The notes: a model not told the origin generated them from the sequence alone. A stretch of 64,000 nt of DNA from Roseovarius tolerans (GCF_900109855.1 NZ_FOBO01000001.1:62001-126000); one strand, 5' to 3'. Numbered from the stretch's first letter, positions 39,965 through 49,127 are shown. Made by a program: numbers and translations.

Positions 39965-40192
39965 TTATTTCACAGCGTAGGGCAGCAGGGCGAGAAAGCG
40001 GGCGCGCTTGATAGCGCGGGCCAGCTCACGCTGCTTCTTGGCGGATACGGCGGTGATGCGCGACGGCACGATCTTACCGCGTTCGGAGATATAGCGTTGC
40101 AGCAGGCGCGTGTCCTTGTAGTCGATCTTGGGTGCGTTATCACCCGAGAAGGGGCAGACCTTGCGGCGACGGAAAAACGGTTTTGTAGCCAT
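39965..40192 (-). CDS. rpsR: 30S ribosomal protein S18
   Basis: S18 pairs with S6 on the 30S platform. The 75-residue protein is of normal length: [20 protein letters not shown] at the N-terminus, [24 protein letters not shown] as the core, and a basic C-terminus [14 protein letters not shown]. It lies between rpsF and rplI with short spacers. Confidence 0.97.
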   Translation of the reverse strand: MATKPFFRRRKVCPFSGDNAPKIDYKDTRLLQRYISERGKIVPSRITAVSAKKQRELARAIKRARFLALLPYAVK

Positions 40193-40221
40193 GGTTTATG
40201 TTCCTTTCTTCAGGTGATGGT

Positions 40222-40575
40222 TCAGCGGCGCTCGCGGCGCTCGCCACGCTCTTCGCGCTTCTGCATCTGGACCGAGGGGCCCTCGGCGTGCTCGTCGACC
40301 TTGATGGTCAGGACGCGCATCACGTCGTCATGCAGGCGCATCAGGCGTTCCATCTCCTGCACGGCCGAGGCGGGTGCGTCGGTGCGCAGAAAGGCATAAT
40401 GGCCCTTGCGGTTCTTGTTGATCTTGTAGGCCATCGTCTTGACGCCCCAATACTCGCTATCCACGAGTGTGCCGCCATTGTCGGTCAGCACGGCGCCAAA
40501 ATGTTCGACAAGGCCTTCGGCTTGCGCGTTGGACAGGTCCTGACGCGCGATCATCACATGCTCATATAGCGGCAT
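40222..40575 (-). CDS. rpsF: 30S ribosomal protein S6
   Basis: S6 binds S18 and 16S rRNA. The 117-residue protein begins MPLYEHVMIARQDLS, the expected start, at ATG 40575 behind GGAGC; a longer frame upstream does not match the family. GVKTMAYKINKNRKGHYAFL is the conserved core, and the C-terminus is a charged tail of Glu and Arg. It heads the rpsF-rpsR-rplI operon. Confidence 0.96.
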   Translation of the reverse strand: MPLYEHVMIARQDLSNAQAEGLVEHFGAVLTDNGGTLVDSEYWGVKTMAYKINKNRKGHYAFLRTDAPASAVQEMERLMRLHDDVMRVLTIKVDEHAEGPSVQMQKREERGERRERR

Positions 40576-40817
40576 GTCAGCTCCATTTCTATCAAGGCGC
40601 ATTTCATAGGACGGGCATTTTCCCTTTCGCGGCCCACCCACGAGAGACTGCGCGGTAAATAACGAATGCGAAAGGTCGTTAGCTCATACATGGCCGCATG
40701 GAATGGCGCAAGCCGATTTCAAGGTCCGTCGCAAGCCCACGGATTGCCGTGTCGGCGCCCCATTTCCGGCGCTTTTCGAGGGCACTTTTTGAAGAGTACA
40801 AGCAGAAGGACAAGACC

Positions 40818-41327
40818 ATGGTTGCATTGCCCGATTTCGAACGTGAATTCACCGAGGCCCCGCACAGCTTTCAGGAGCCTGCGCACCTGCCCGAGCAACG
40901 AATGATCCGGATCGAGGCGTCCCGGGTGCTGCGCGGATTGTGTGGCACGGCACTGATGGCATCGACATTCGGTGTCTGGATCGTGCCGACCGGCGCCGGT
41001 GATCCGGCGATGATGCTGATCAAACTCTTGTTCTCGCTGTCTCTTTTCTGGGCGGGAATGTTGTGCCTGTTCCGGTCGGATCGCGACAGCGATCTTCCCG
41101 AGATTGCGCTTGATACCCACGCCCGGCAGTTGCGCGTGCTCTACCCTCAGCCCGGCGGGCGCACGGCGCGCGTAATGGTGCATGACCTCGACGACCTGAC
41201 GGAATTGTCGCTGTGCGACCGGATGCTGACCGCGCGGGACCGTGATGGACGCCAGATCGTGACGCTGGAATTGCACGATGCGCGCACCGAGCAGACCTTG
41301 CGCCGTGCGCTGAGCCTGGTTGCCTGA
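40818..41327 (+). CDS. Small membrane protein of unknown function
   Basis: The 169-residue protein has two adjacent hydrophobic helices (about residues 43-58 and 67-84) followed by a soluble C-terminal domain of beta character (EIALDTHARQLRVLYPQPGGR). I recognise no family. I place the start at ATG 40818 with AAGGA eight bases upstream; the frame is open further upstream but without a good site. It diverges from rpsF across 242 bases that hold both promoters and no gene. Confidence 0.7.
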   Translation: MVALPDFEREFTEAPHSFQEPAHLPEQRMIRIEASRVLRGLCGTALMASTFGVWIVPTGAGDPAMMLIKLLFSLSLFWAGMLCLFRSDRDSDLPEIALDTHARQLRVLYPQPGGRTARVMVHDLDDLTELSLCDRMLTARDRDGRQIVTLELHDARTEQTLRRALSLVA

Positions 41328-41453
41328 CGGCGCTCTACCGGCGATTGTTCGCCAATCCACAGGGTCTGTTTGAAACTGTAGTATTGTGCTTCGCGGCAAC
41401 CATGCCAATTTCGATCATGTCAATTCGACATAATCTGTTTGGAGGTTTCCGTG

Positions 41454-42029
41454 ATGAGACAGACATTGATCGCCGCCGCGCTTGCCTTTGGGGCAACCGG
41501 CGCATTCGCCGCACCCGAGGCCTATACGCTTGACCCGAGCCACAGTCAGGTCGTGTTTTCCTATAATCACCTCGGGTTCTCGACCACCTATGGCATGTTC
41601 TCGGGCTTTGAAGGCGAGATCATGTTCGACGCCGAAGACCCGGCGGCCTCTTCTGTCAATGTCTCGATGCCGGTGATGTCGATGTTCACAGGCTGGGAAA
41701 AGCGCGAAGAGCACTTCATGTCCGATGATTTCTTCGGCGCGAGCGAGGGTGACATGGTCACCTTTACCTCGACGGGCATTGAAGTGACCGGCGACAACAC
41801 CGCCAACATCACCGGCGATCTGACGATGAACGGTGTCACCAAATCGGTCGTGCTCGACACCACGCTCAATCAGAAGGCCGACGCGCATCCGATGAACAAC
41901 AAGCCGTGGCTGGGCTTTGACGCCAGCACTACGCTATTGCGTTCGGATTTTGGGGTCGACAAGTTCGCCCCCTATGTCAGCGACGAGGTCGAGGTGAAAA
42001 TCTCGATCGAGGCTGGCAAGGGCGAATAA
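41454..42029 (+). CDS. YceI family periplasmic protein
   Basis: The 191-residue protein has a signal peptide (RQTLIAAALAFGATGAFA, cleavage before APEAYTLD) and one YceI domain, a lipocalin-like barrel that binds isoprenoid-type lipids. AYTLDPSHSQVVFSYNHLGF is the family opening, and GDLTMNGVTKSVVLDT the central block. Its function is unsettled; relatives are induced by acid or osmotic stress. The start ATG 41454 has GGAGG eight bases upstream. Confidence 0.9.
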   Translation: MRQTLIAAALAFGATGAFAAPEAYTLDPSHSQVVFSYNHLGFSTTYGMFSGFEGEIMFDAEDPAASSVNVSMPVMSMFTGWEKREEHFMSDDFFGASEGDMVTFTSTGIEVTGDNTANITGDLTMNGVTKSVVLDTTLNQKADAHPMNNKPWLGFDASTTLLRSDFGVDKFAPYVSDEVEVKISIEAGKGE

Positions 42030-42057
42030 AACCGCTGCTCCACTCACGGAAAAGCGG

Positions 42058-42090
42058 GGCCGTTCGCGGGGATGCGAACGGCCTTTTTTT
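42058..42090 (+). terminator. Terminator after the YceI gene
   Basis: GGCCGTTCGC and GCGAACGGCC form a perfect 10-bp stem around GGGGAT, followed by TTTTTTT. It lies between convergent genes and may also serve the DegT-type gene from the other side. Confidence 0.9.
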
Positions 42091-42101
42091 CATCGTGCTT
42101 T

Positions 42102-43310
42102 TCAGGTGCCGTAGGCGCGGTCCGGGGCCATGATATCGTCTGCAGCTGCCAAAACTGCCGCGACGATCATATCCAATTCAGGCCGCGTCAGGCGGGCGGG
42201 CAGGCGAGCATCGCAGGCGCGCATCAGCATGGCGCGGGTTTGCGGCAGATCGGGCATCTCTCCCGGCAGGAATTGCCAGTTCCAGAAGGCACGGGCATTG
42301 TCAGTGCTGAGGCCAAAAATCTGCACCTTGACCCCGCGCGCCGCCGCCGCCTCGGCAAAGGCGCGGGTCTCGTCGTCGCTCAGACCCACAAGGTTGAACT
42401 GGATGGAGTCCGGGGCGCGCTCTTCTGGTGGCAGTTTTGCCGGAACCGACAGCCAGGTCGAGGTATTGAACCGGTCAGCGACATAGTCGTGATTGGCGCG
42501 CCCGTCGCGCACCCGTCGCGCCACATCGGGCAGTTGCGGGCGGATGATCGCGGCCGACAGGTTGTTGAGGCGAAGATTGTAGAGTGGCAGGTGGTTCTGC
42601 CAACGGGCGAACGCGGCCTCGATCTCCGGGTCGGGCGTGGCCAGATGCTTGGCCCAGTTATGCTCATAGGCCCCTGACATGATGACGGCACGGGCAATCA
42701 GATCGGCATCGTCGCTTACCATGATCCCGCCTTCGCCCGCATTCACCAGCTTGTAGGACTGAAAGCTGAAACAGCCGACGCGCCCGATGGTGCCGATATT
42801 GCGTCCGCCCCACGTGGTGCCGAGCGAATGCGCCGCATCCTCGATCACCGGCACGCCGCGCGCGTCGCAGAGCGCCATGATCCGGTCCATATCCGAGGTG
42901 TGGCCGCGCATATGGCTGATGATGACGGCCTGCACATTGTCCAGCCGCGCCTCGAAATCCGCAATGTCGATGCGGTAATTCTCGCCCACTTCGCAGAGCA
43001 CCGGCACGCAATCGGCATGCACCACCGAAGAGGGCACGGCGGCGAAGGTAAAGCCGGGGATCAGCACGCGCGAATCGCGCGGCAGGCCAAGGGCCTTGAG
43101 CGAGAGAAAGAGCGCCGCCGAGCAGGACGAGACGGCGAGCGCGTATTTCGAGCCCAAAAGCTCTGCGAATTCCTGCTCCAGTAACGTGACCGGCGCATTC
43201 TCGGGCGCGGTGTAGCGAAAGAGGTCGCCCGATTGCAGCATCCGGTCGATTTCCGCGCGAGCGGCTTCGGGGATGGGTTCCGCGTCATAGACATTGGGTG
43301 TGGCTGCCAT
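42102..43310 (-). CDS. DegT/DnrJ/EryC1/StrS-type aminotransferase
   Basis: The 402-residue PLP enzyme belongs to the sugar aminotransferase superfamily. CFSFQSYKLVNAGEGG holds the PLP-binding lysine, IPGFTFAAVPSSVVHADCVPV and VIEDAAHSLGTTWGG are further conserved blocks. Members usually aminate keto-sugars for surface polysaccharides or antibiotics, but no sugar genes lie nearby; the neighbours concern amine use. The start ATG 43310 has AGGAAA upstream. It is set apart from the oxidoreductase gene by a terminator. Confidence 0.88.
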   Translation of the reverse strand: MAATPNVYDAEPIPEAARAEIDRMLQSGDLFRYTAPENAPVTLLEQEFAELLGSKYALAVSSCSAALFLSLKALGLPRDSRVLIPGFTFAAVPSSVVHADCVPVLCEVGENYRIDIADFEARLDNVQAVIISHMRGHTSDMDRIMALCDARGVPVIEDAAHSLGTTWGGRNIGTIGRVGCFSFQSYKLVNAGEGGIMVSDDADLIARAVIMSGAYEHNWAKHLATPDPEIEAAFARWQNHLPLYNLRLNNLSAAIIRPQLPDVARRVRDGRANHDYVADRFNTSTWLSVPAKLPPEERAPDSIQFNLVGLSDDETRAFAEAAAARGVKVQIFGLSTDNARAFWNWQFLPGEMPDLPQTRAMLMRACDARLPARLTRPELDMIVAAVLAAADDIMAPDRAYGT

Positions 43311-43383
43311 GTTTTCAGGTTTCCTGAATGTAGCTTTCGGTTTTCCGGAACATATAGGCCGCAATTGTGACAGTTTGTCAAAG

Positions 43384-43409
43384 AAAACCCCGCCTCACCC
43401 GTGAGGGGT
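43384..43409 (-). terminator. Terminator of the gamma-glutamyl-amine genes
   Basis: On the minus strand CCCCTCAC-GG-GTGAGGCGGGG forms a hairpin with one bulged base, followed by TTTTCTTT. It lies 28 bases after the stop of the FAD oxidoreductase gene. Confidence 0.6.
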
Positions 43410-43437
43410 GCGTTTTTCAGCCGAAGCGGTACCGTAA

Positions 43438-44742
43438 TCAGATGCCAAGCCGATCGCGCATCGAAAACCAGGTCATCGCCAGCACCAGAAGCGGCGTGCG
43501 CAGCGCGGTTCCACCGGGGAAGTTTGGGGCAGGCACGCGCGACAGCGTCTCGAACCCTGCTGCTTCGCCGCGCACCGCATCGGCCATGAGCTTGCCCGCA
43601 TGGGTCGCGGTGCCCACGCCATGCCCCGAATAGCCCGAGGCCGAGAGCATGTTGGGCGCAAGCCGCGCAAGATAGGGCATGCGTTTCATGGTGATCGCCA
43701 GCGTGCCGCCCCAGGCATAGTCGATGCGCGCGTCGCGCAGATGCGGAAAGATCTCCAGCATCGGCTTGCGCACCAGTGCCGCGATGTCGCGCGGAAAGCG
43801 GTAGCCATAGCTCTCGCCGCCGCCGAAAAGCAGGCGCTTGTCATGGCTGAGGCGAAAGTAGTTCACCACGAATTTGCTATCGGCCACGGCCACGTCGCGG
43901 GCCAGCACGCGCGCGGCCTCATTGCCCAGGGGTTCGGTTGCAGCGATGAAATTGTTGATTGGCATGACGCGGGCGGCAACCTTGCGGTCGAGCCCGCCGA
44001 GATAACCGTTGCAGGCGAGGATCACGTGATCGGCCTTGACCGCGCCTGCATCGGTGGCGACGCGCGCCGGGATGCCGCGCGTGACGTGATGCACTGCCGA
44101 CCCCTCGAAGATACGCACGCCCGCCGCCTGCGCGGCGCGGGCGAGGCCGAGCACATAGGCCAACGGGTGCAGATGGCCCGCGCCAATATCGAGGGTTCCG
44201 CCGCTGTAGGCGGGCGAGGGGCACAGCGTCTGCATGGCGCCTTCATCGAGCTTCTCAAGCTGATTGTAGCCATATCTCTCGGCCAGATGATCGGCATAGG
44301 CATGCTCGTGAGCCGTTTCGCGAGCCGAGAAACAGGCATGCGCCACGCCGGGTTTCAGGTGACAGTCGATGCCGTGTCGCGCCACCAGCGACTTGACCAG
44401 CGCCTTGGCATCCTCGGCCAAATCCCAGAGTTTCGACGCATCCTCTTGCCCGACCAACCGCTCGAGGCCCGTCTGCTCCATCCGCTGCCCGCTGCCGAGT
44501 TGGCCGCCATTGCGCCCCGAGGCACCAAAGCCCACGCGCTGCGCCTCGAGCAGCACCACGTCGAGCCCCGCCTCGGCCAGATGCAGCGCCGCCGAGAGGC
44601 CCGTATAGCCCGCTCCAACCACACAGACATCCGCCCGCACCTCGCCGCGCAGGGGCGCAAAGGGGGCCAGCGGTGCGGTGGTCGCGGCATACCAGCTTGG
44701 CGGGTACTCGCCGCGCCGGTCATTGGCATAGAGCAGGTTCAT
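43438..44742 (-). CDS. FAD-dependent oxidoreductase, PuuB/OrdL-type
   Basis: The 434-residue flavoenzyme of the DAO family resembles gamma-glutamylputrescine oxidase PuuB. It opens with YPPSWYAATTAPLAPFAPL and the FAD motif VVGAGYTGLSAALHLAEAG (about residues 41-59), then GASGRNGGQ, and ends with SGYSGHGVGTATHAGKLMA, the C-terminal FAD contact. With the adjacent glutamine synthetase-like enzymes it would oxidise a gamma-glutamylated amine to an aldehyde. The 47-base spacer upstream carries a repeat copy. Confidence 0.88.
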   Translation of the reverse strand: MNLLYANDRRGEYPPSWYAATTAPLAPFAPLRGEVRADVCVVGAGYTGLSAALHLAEAGLDVVLLEAQRVGFGASGRNGGQLGSGQRMEQTGLERLVGQEDASKLWDLAEDAKALVKSLVARHGIDCHLKPGVAHACFSARETAHEHAYADHLAERYGYNQLEKLDEGAMQTLCPSPAYSGGTLDIGAGHLHPLAYVLGLARAAQAAGVRIFEGSAVHHVTRGIPARVATDAGAVKADHVILACNGYLGGLDRKVAARVMPINNFIAATEPLGNEAARVLARDVAVADSKFVVNYFRLSHDKRLLFGGGESYGYRFPRDIAALVRKPMLEIFPHLRDARIDYAWGGTLAITMKRMPYLARLAPNMLSASGYSGHGVGTATHAGKLMADAVRGEAAGFETLSRVPAPNFPGGTALRTPLLVLAMTWFSMRDRLGI

Positions 44743-44745
44743 GGC

Positions 44746-44775
44746 GTCTTCTTGGTCAAAATACTCAAAATCCGA
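44746..44775 (-). repeat. Dispersed operon-internal repeat, copy 4 (inverted, partial)
   Basis: The spacer between the glutamine synthetase-like gene and the FAD oxidoreductase contains, on the minus strand, TTTTGAGTATTTTGACCAAG followed by AAGA. It matches the AT-rich half of the element found at 17081, 20270 and 24160, without the GC hairpin. Confidence 0.5.
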
Positions 44776-44789
44776 CCGCTTGGACCGGA

Positions 44790-46157
44790 TCAGACGTTGA
44801 GCAGCAGGTGCTCACGTTCCCACGGGCTGATCACCTGCAGGAATTCCTCGTATTCGGTACGTTTCACGATGTTGTAGACGCGGCAGAATTCCGATCCGAG
44901 GATTTCGTGCAGATCGCTCGCCTCCTCGAACACGTTGAGCGCCTCGCCCATGACGTTGGGGATATCCGGCTCTCCGGCATAGGCGTCGCCCTTGAACTGC
45001 TTGTCGGGCCAGTCTTCCTTGATGATGCCCAACAGACCGCAGGCGAGGCTTGCCGCGATGCCGAGATAGGGATTGCAGTCCATCCCGGCCATGCGGTTTT
45101 CCACGCGGCGCGATTCCGGCCCCGAGAGCGGCACGCGTATGCCGGTGGTGCGGTTGTCCCGGCCCCAGGCGAGGTTGATCGGCGCGGCGTGGTCTTTGAC
45201 GTAGCGGCGATAGGAATTGACGTATGGGGCGAGCACCGCGATCGCCGAGGGCAGGTGTTTCTGCAAGCCGCCGATGAAGTGGAAAAACGCATCCGTCTCG
45301 CCGCCCTGCGGCCCCGAGAACAGGTTGCGCCCGGTTTCGATGTCGAGGATCGAGTGGTGGATATGCATGGCGCTGCCCGGCTCGTCCTCGATGGGCTTGG
45401 CCATGAAGGTGGCGAAACAATCGTGGCGCAGCGCCGCCTCGCGAATGAGGCGCTTGAAGTAGAACACCTCGTCGGCCAGCTTGATCGGGTCGCCGTGGCG
45501 CAGGTTGATTTCCAGCTGCCCGGCGCCGCCTTCCTGCGTGATGCCGTCGATCTCGAAGCCCTGCGCCTCGGCGAAATCGTAGATGTCGTCGATGACGGGG
45601 CCGAATTCATCGACGGCGGTCATCGAATAGGCCTGCCGCGCGGCGGCAGGGCGGCCCGATCGGCCCATCATCGGCTTGATCGCATGCGCCGGATCGAGAT
45701 TGCGCGCCACGAGGAAGAATTCCATTTCCGGGGCGACGACCGGTTTCATGCCGCGCTTGTGATACATTTCGACCACCCGGCGCAGCACGTTGCGGGGCGA
45801 GAACGGGATCGGCGCGCCGTCGCGGTCGAACGCGTCATGGATCACCTGAAGCGTCCAATCCGCCGTCCAGGGCGCGGCGGAGGTGGTCGACATGTCGGGT
45901 CGCAGGATCATGTCCTTCTCGATGAACCCGTCTTCGTCCGCGGCCTCGCCCCAGTCGCCGGTGATGGTCTGGTAAAAGATCGAGTCCGGCAGGTGGAAAT
46001 ATTGCTGACGAGCGAATTTCGAGGCCGGGACGGCCTTGCCCCGCGCGATGCCGGGCAGGTCCGAGATGATGCATTCCACCTCGTCCAGCCTGCGGTTCTC
46101 CAGATAGGTCTGGGCCGCCTGTGGCAGCGTCTTGGTAAAGTCGCGTAGATCGGCCAT
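44790..46157 (-). CDS. Glutamine synthetase-family protein, gamma-glutamyl-amine ligase (PuuA-like)
   Basis: The 455-residue protein has the glutamine synthetase fold: APEMEFFLVARN with the metal glutamate, GSAMHIHHSILD as the ATP/metal block, and RVPLSGPESRRVENRMAGMDCNPYL as the glutamate/ammonia block. Sequence and neighbours point to PuuA-like enzymes that link glutamate to amines such as putrescine or isopropylamine, not to nitrogen assimilation. The start ATG 46157 is two bases after the upstream amidotransferase stop. A longer frame upstream is not homologous. Confidence 0.88.
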   Translation of the reverse strand: MADLRDFTKTLPQAAQTYLENRRLDEVECIISDLPGIARGKAVPASKFARQQYFHLPDSIFYQTITGDWGEAADEDGFIEKDMILRPDMSTTSAAPWTADWTLQVIHDAFDRDGAPIPFSPRNVLRRVVEMYHKRGMKPVVAPEMEFFLVARNLDPAHAIKPMMGRSGRPAAARQAYSMTAVDEFGPVIDDIYDFAEAQGFEIDGITQEGGAGQLEINLRHGDPIKLADEVFYFKRLIREAALRHDCFATFMAKPIEDEPGSAMHIHHSILDIETGRNLFSGPQGGETDAFFHFIGGLQKHLPSAIAVLAPYVNSYRRYVKDHAAPINLAWGRDNRTTGIRVPLSGPESRRVENRMAGMDCNPYLGIAASLACGLLGIIKEDWPDKQFKGDAYAGEPDIPNVMGEALNVFEEASDLHEILGSEFCRVYNIVKRTEYEEFLQVISPWEREHLLLNV

Positions 46158-46158
46158 G

Positions 46159-46839
46159 TCAGGCCCCTTTCCTGAAGACATCCGCGATGCGCGTGGCCAT
46201 GGCGGCGTTGTCGGTGTGCGTGGAGAGCAGCCCGCGTGCATGGTCGCTCAGCGGGTCGGGCACGACGCCGGGCGCGCGATGGTCCAGCAAGCCCTGCATG
46301 AAGGTGGCCCCGTATTCGGGATGCGGCTGGACCGTGTATATCCGCTCGCCAATGCGCATTGCGGCGATGTCACAGCCCTCGGCGCGGCCTATGATTTCGG
46401 CACCGTCGGGGGCCTCGATCACCTGGTCTTGGTGCCACGCGTTGAGGGTGAGGGGGGTGCCCTCGATATCGTATTGCGTGGCCCCCACGCGCCAGCCATC
46501 AGGGTGTTTCACCACCTTGCCGCCAAGCGCCTGCGCGATGATCTGATGGCCAAAGCAGATGCCGACCATCGGCAGGTTTGCGGTGTGAATGGCGCGGATC
46601 AGCTCTTCAAGCGGCGGAATCCATGGGTGATCCTCGTAAGCGCCGTGCTTCGATCCGGTAATGAGCCAGCCATCGGCAGCGTGCGGGCCTTTTGGGAACT
46701 CTTGATCGACGACCGCGTAGGTCTCGAATTCAAATCCTTGGCCGTCCAGCATGCGCGCCATCATTGCGTCGTAATCGCCCGTGTCCGGCAGGAGCATGTC
46801 GGGGGCGTGGCCGGTTTGGAGGATGCCTATTTTCATCAT
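46159..46839 (-). CDS. Type 1 (class I) glutamine amidotransferase
   Basis: The 226-residue protein is a class I glutamine amidotransferase domain of the GMP synthase-like kind. GICFGHQ carries the catalytic cysteine (C95); QPHPEYG carries the histidine and glutamate (H173, E175), so the triad is complete. In this setting it could hydrolyse gamma-glutamyl products, the role PuuD plays in E. coli, although its sequence is nearer to GuaA-type domains. It lies between two glutamine synthetase-like genes on the same strand. Confidence 0.88.
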   Translation of the reverse strand: MMKIGILQTGHAPDMLLPDTGDYDAMMARMLDGQGFEFETYAVVDQEFPKGPHAADGWLITGSKHGAYEDHPWIPPLEELIRAIHTANLPMVGICFGHQIIAQALGGKVVKHPDGWRVGATQYDIEGTPLTLNAWHQDQVIEAPDGAEIIGRAEGCDIAAMRIGERIYTVQPHPEYGATFMQGLLDHRAPGVVPDPLSDHARGLLSTHTDNAAMATRIADVFRKGA

Positions 46840-46886
46840 TGGCTCGTTATTTGATCAAATTCTGACGTGGTGCTGCTGCACAGAGG

Positions 46887-48203
46887 CTACACCGTTTCGA
46901 GATAAGTCTTCCAGTGGTCCTCTGCGTCGATCTTCGAGATATGCGCATGTTCCTGTCGCTTGGTCATCACAAGATTGCGGATCAGCTCCGCCGGAAAGAT
47001 GCGCGCGATCAGCGGATCGGCCTCGAAAAGGTCGATGGCCGCGCCCCAATCGGCGGCGAGTTGCGGCAGGTCAGCCTCATACGCATTGCCGGTGATCGGG
47101 GCAGGGGGTGTCATGCCGTCCTCGATGCCGGTGATCGCAGCACCAAGGATGGCGGCAAAGCTTAGATAGGGGTTGATGTCACCGCCCGCGACACGGTGCT
47201 CGATCCGGCGCGCGGCATTGGGCCCGCCGGGAATGCGCACTGCGGCGGTGCGGTTCTCATAGCCCCAGCCCGCGCCGGTCGGCGCGTGTGCGCCGGGCAC
47301 GAGACGAGCGTAACTGTTGGCGTGGGGCGCGAAAATCAGCGTCGAGGGCGGCATCGCGGCAAGGCAGCCCGCGACCGCGCTGCGCAGGATGTCGGTGCCC
47401 TGATCCGTACCATCGTCAAACACGTTGCGACCGTCGCCGTCCAGCACTGAGAAATGCATGTGCATGCCGTTGCCAGTATCGTCGCCAAAGGGTTTGGCCA
47501 TGAAGGTGGCGACATATCCGTGTTGACGCGCGAGCCCCTTGATCATGGTCTTGAAGAGCCAGGTGTCGTCGGCGGCGCGCATTGCGGATTGGTGATGCAG
47601 GGTCAGCTCGAACTGCCCGATCCCTGCCTCGCTGATCGCGGTTTCGACGGGGATTTCCATTTCGGCCCCGGCGGAATAGAGGTCAGACAGGAACGCGTCG
47701 AAGGCATCCATTTGCCCGAGACTGAGAATGCCGGGGGCCTTCATGCGCCGGCCAGAACGCGGATCGCGCACGGTTTTCAAGGATTTGCCGGACGGATCGA
47801 CGAGGGTAAATTCCAGCTCTGTCGCGGCAAAGACTTCCCACCCGCGCGCGGCGTATCGGTCGAGGACGGCGGCTAGCGCGTGGCGCGGGTCACCCGCGAA
47901 GGGCGCGCCGTCCTCGGTATGCATGACCATCGGCACCAGCGCCTGCGGCACGTCGAGCCAGGGCAGGGGGACTGCGCCGCGCTCGGTCGGAAAGAGGCAG
48001 CCGTCGATATCGCCGGTCTCGAACACCAGCGGAGAGTTTTCGATATCGGCGCCAAAAACATCGAGGTTGAGCGAGCTGAGCGGCATGCGCAGGGTGCCGC
48101 CGCCGAGTTTGTCGCCGTGGCTTGCAGGCAGGCGCTTGCCGCGCATGCGACCGTTGAGATCGCAGGCGGCCACGCGGAAGGTCTGGAACTGTGTGAGGTC
48201 CAT
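46887..48203 (-). CDS. Second glutamine synthetase-family protein of the amine locus
   Basis: The 438-residue protein is another member of the glutamine synthetase superfamily, distinct from the one downstream. AATELEFTLVDP gives the metal glutamate, GNGMHMHFSVLDG the ATP/metal block and RIPGGPNAARRIEHRVAGGDINPYL the C-terminal block. The two enzymes may handle different amines or form mixed complexes. It heads the minus-strand operon; a 47-base spacer separates it from the amidotransferase. Confidence 0.87.
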   Translation of the reverse strand: MDLTQFQTFRVAACDLNGRMRGKRLPASHGDKLGGGTLRMPLSSLNLDVFGADIENSPLVFETGDIDGCLFPTERGAVPLPWLDVPQALVPMVMHTEDGAPFAGDPRHALAAVLDRYAARGWEVFAATELEFTLVDPSGKSLKTVRDPRSGRRMKAPGILSLGQMDAFDAFLSDLYSAGAEMEIPVETAISEAGIGQFELTLHHQSAMRAADDTWLFKTMIKGLARQHGYVATFMAKPFGDDTGNGMHMHFSVLDGDGRNVFDDGTDQGTDILRSAVAGCLAAMPPSTLIFAPHANSYARLVPGAHAPTGAGWGYENRTAAVRIPGGPNAARRIEHRVAGGDINPYLSFAAILGAAITGIEDGMTPPAPITGNAYEADLPQLAADWGAAIDLFEADPLIARIFPAELIRNLVMTKRQEHAHISKIDAEDHWKTYLETV

Positions 48204-48313
48204 TGAGAGGCGTCCTGATAGAGATTTGCCGCAACCTATCCCGGCTGCAGGGGCTTTGCCAAGATAATTTGATCAAAAAATTTCGAGCTGTGCGCGGCAC
48301 GTGTCTTTCTCAC

Positions 48314-48381
48314 CGTCATCGTCCGGCTCGACCGGACGATCTCTTGGCCGCAAGGTCCTCGGGTCAGGCCCGAGGATGACG
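48314..48381. repeat. REP-like inverted doublet
   Basis: Two palindromes stand back to back: CGTCATCGTCCGGCTCGACC... with TCGTCCGG/CCGGACGA, and CCTCGGGTCAGGCCCGAGGA ending GATGACG. Both units begin or end with the same CGTCATC word in inverted order, so the whole 68 bases form an imperfect inverted repeat. CGTCATCCTCGGGCCTGACC is, as I recall, a common extragenic palindrome in alphaproteobacteria. It sits between the amine operon and the M48 protease gene. Confidence 0.7.
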
Positions 48382-48392
48382 CGGCGCGCGGG

Positions 48393-49085
48393 TCAACTCA
48401 GGCTCTGCTGCCAGCGGGTTTCAAGGGTTTCGATCGCGGCGATGCGTTCGTCGGTCTTGGGGTGGCTGAGCAGCCATGCGGGCATCGCGCCACCCGCGCC
48501 CGAGGTCAGCGCCTCGAGTTTCTTGAACAGGGATTTTTGCGGCGCGGTGCCGATCCCGGCCTTGGTCAGCAGCGCGGCGGCATAGGCGTCGGCCTCATAC
48601 TCGTCACCGCGCGACAGGCGCGCGGCCAGAAGTGTGGTCAGACCATTGGCGATCCAGACACCGATCCCGGGCAGAAACCGCGACAGCAGCATGGCAAGCG
48701 CCGTGCGCAGCGCGTTCTGGCCCGAAAAGTCGATCATCCGGCGACGCGAATGCCCCAATGCGACGTGTCCCAGCTCATGCGCGATGACCGAGGCCATTTC
48801 CTCTGCCGAGACCTCACCGGTCTTGAATTTGCGATAGAACCCGCGGGTGATGAAGATGCGGCCATCGGGGGCGGCCAACCCGTTCACCGGGTCGATCTCG
48901 TAGATATGCACGCGCACGCGCGGCAGGTCGAGTGCTGAGGCGAGCCTGTCGGTCATGCGTTTGAGCACCGGATCGGCCAGTTCGGTCGATTGGGTGTCAA
49001 GCTCGCGTGTGGTGCGCCAGACCGAGAAGCGGTACATGGCGAGCGCGTAGAGGATGGCGAGCAGGATCGGCGTGAACTTGAGCAT
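48393..49085 (-). CDS. M48 family zinc metallopeptidase
   Basis: The 230-residue protein has an N-terminal membrane anchor (TPILLAILYALAMYRF), then the zinc motif HELGH (residues 103-107) and the downstream GDEYEADAYAA glutamate ligand region. M48 proteins of HtpX/BepA/LoiP type take part in quality control of membrane or periplasmic proteins. The C-terminal LLSHPKTDERIAAIE is the usual family ending. Single gene, next upstream gene is a transporter on the same strand. Confidence 0.9.
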   Translation of the reverse strand: MLKFTPILLAILYALAMYRFSVWRTTRELDTQSTELADPVLKRMTDRLASALDLPRVRVHIYEIDPVNGLAAPDGRIFITRGFYRKFKTGEVSAEEMASVIAHELGHVALGHSRRRMIDFSGQNALRTALAMLLSRFLPGIGVWIANGLTTLLAARLSRGDEYEADAYAAALLTKAGIGTAPQKSLFKKLEALTSGAGGAMPAWLLSHPKTDERIAAIETLETRWQQSLS

Positions 49086-49127
49086 GACGTGAATATGGGG
49101 CGACGGACCATGGCTGGCAAGCGATAG

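Noticed and set aside
44790..48203. Reading the two ligases as ordinary nitrogen-assimilation glutamine synthetases
   Set aside because: Their neighbours (PuuB-type oxidase, amidotransferase) and sequence type fit gamma-glutamyl-amine ligases better.
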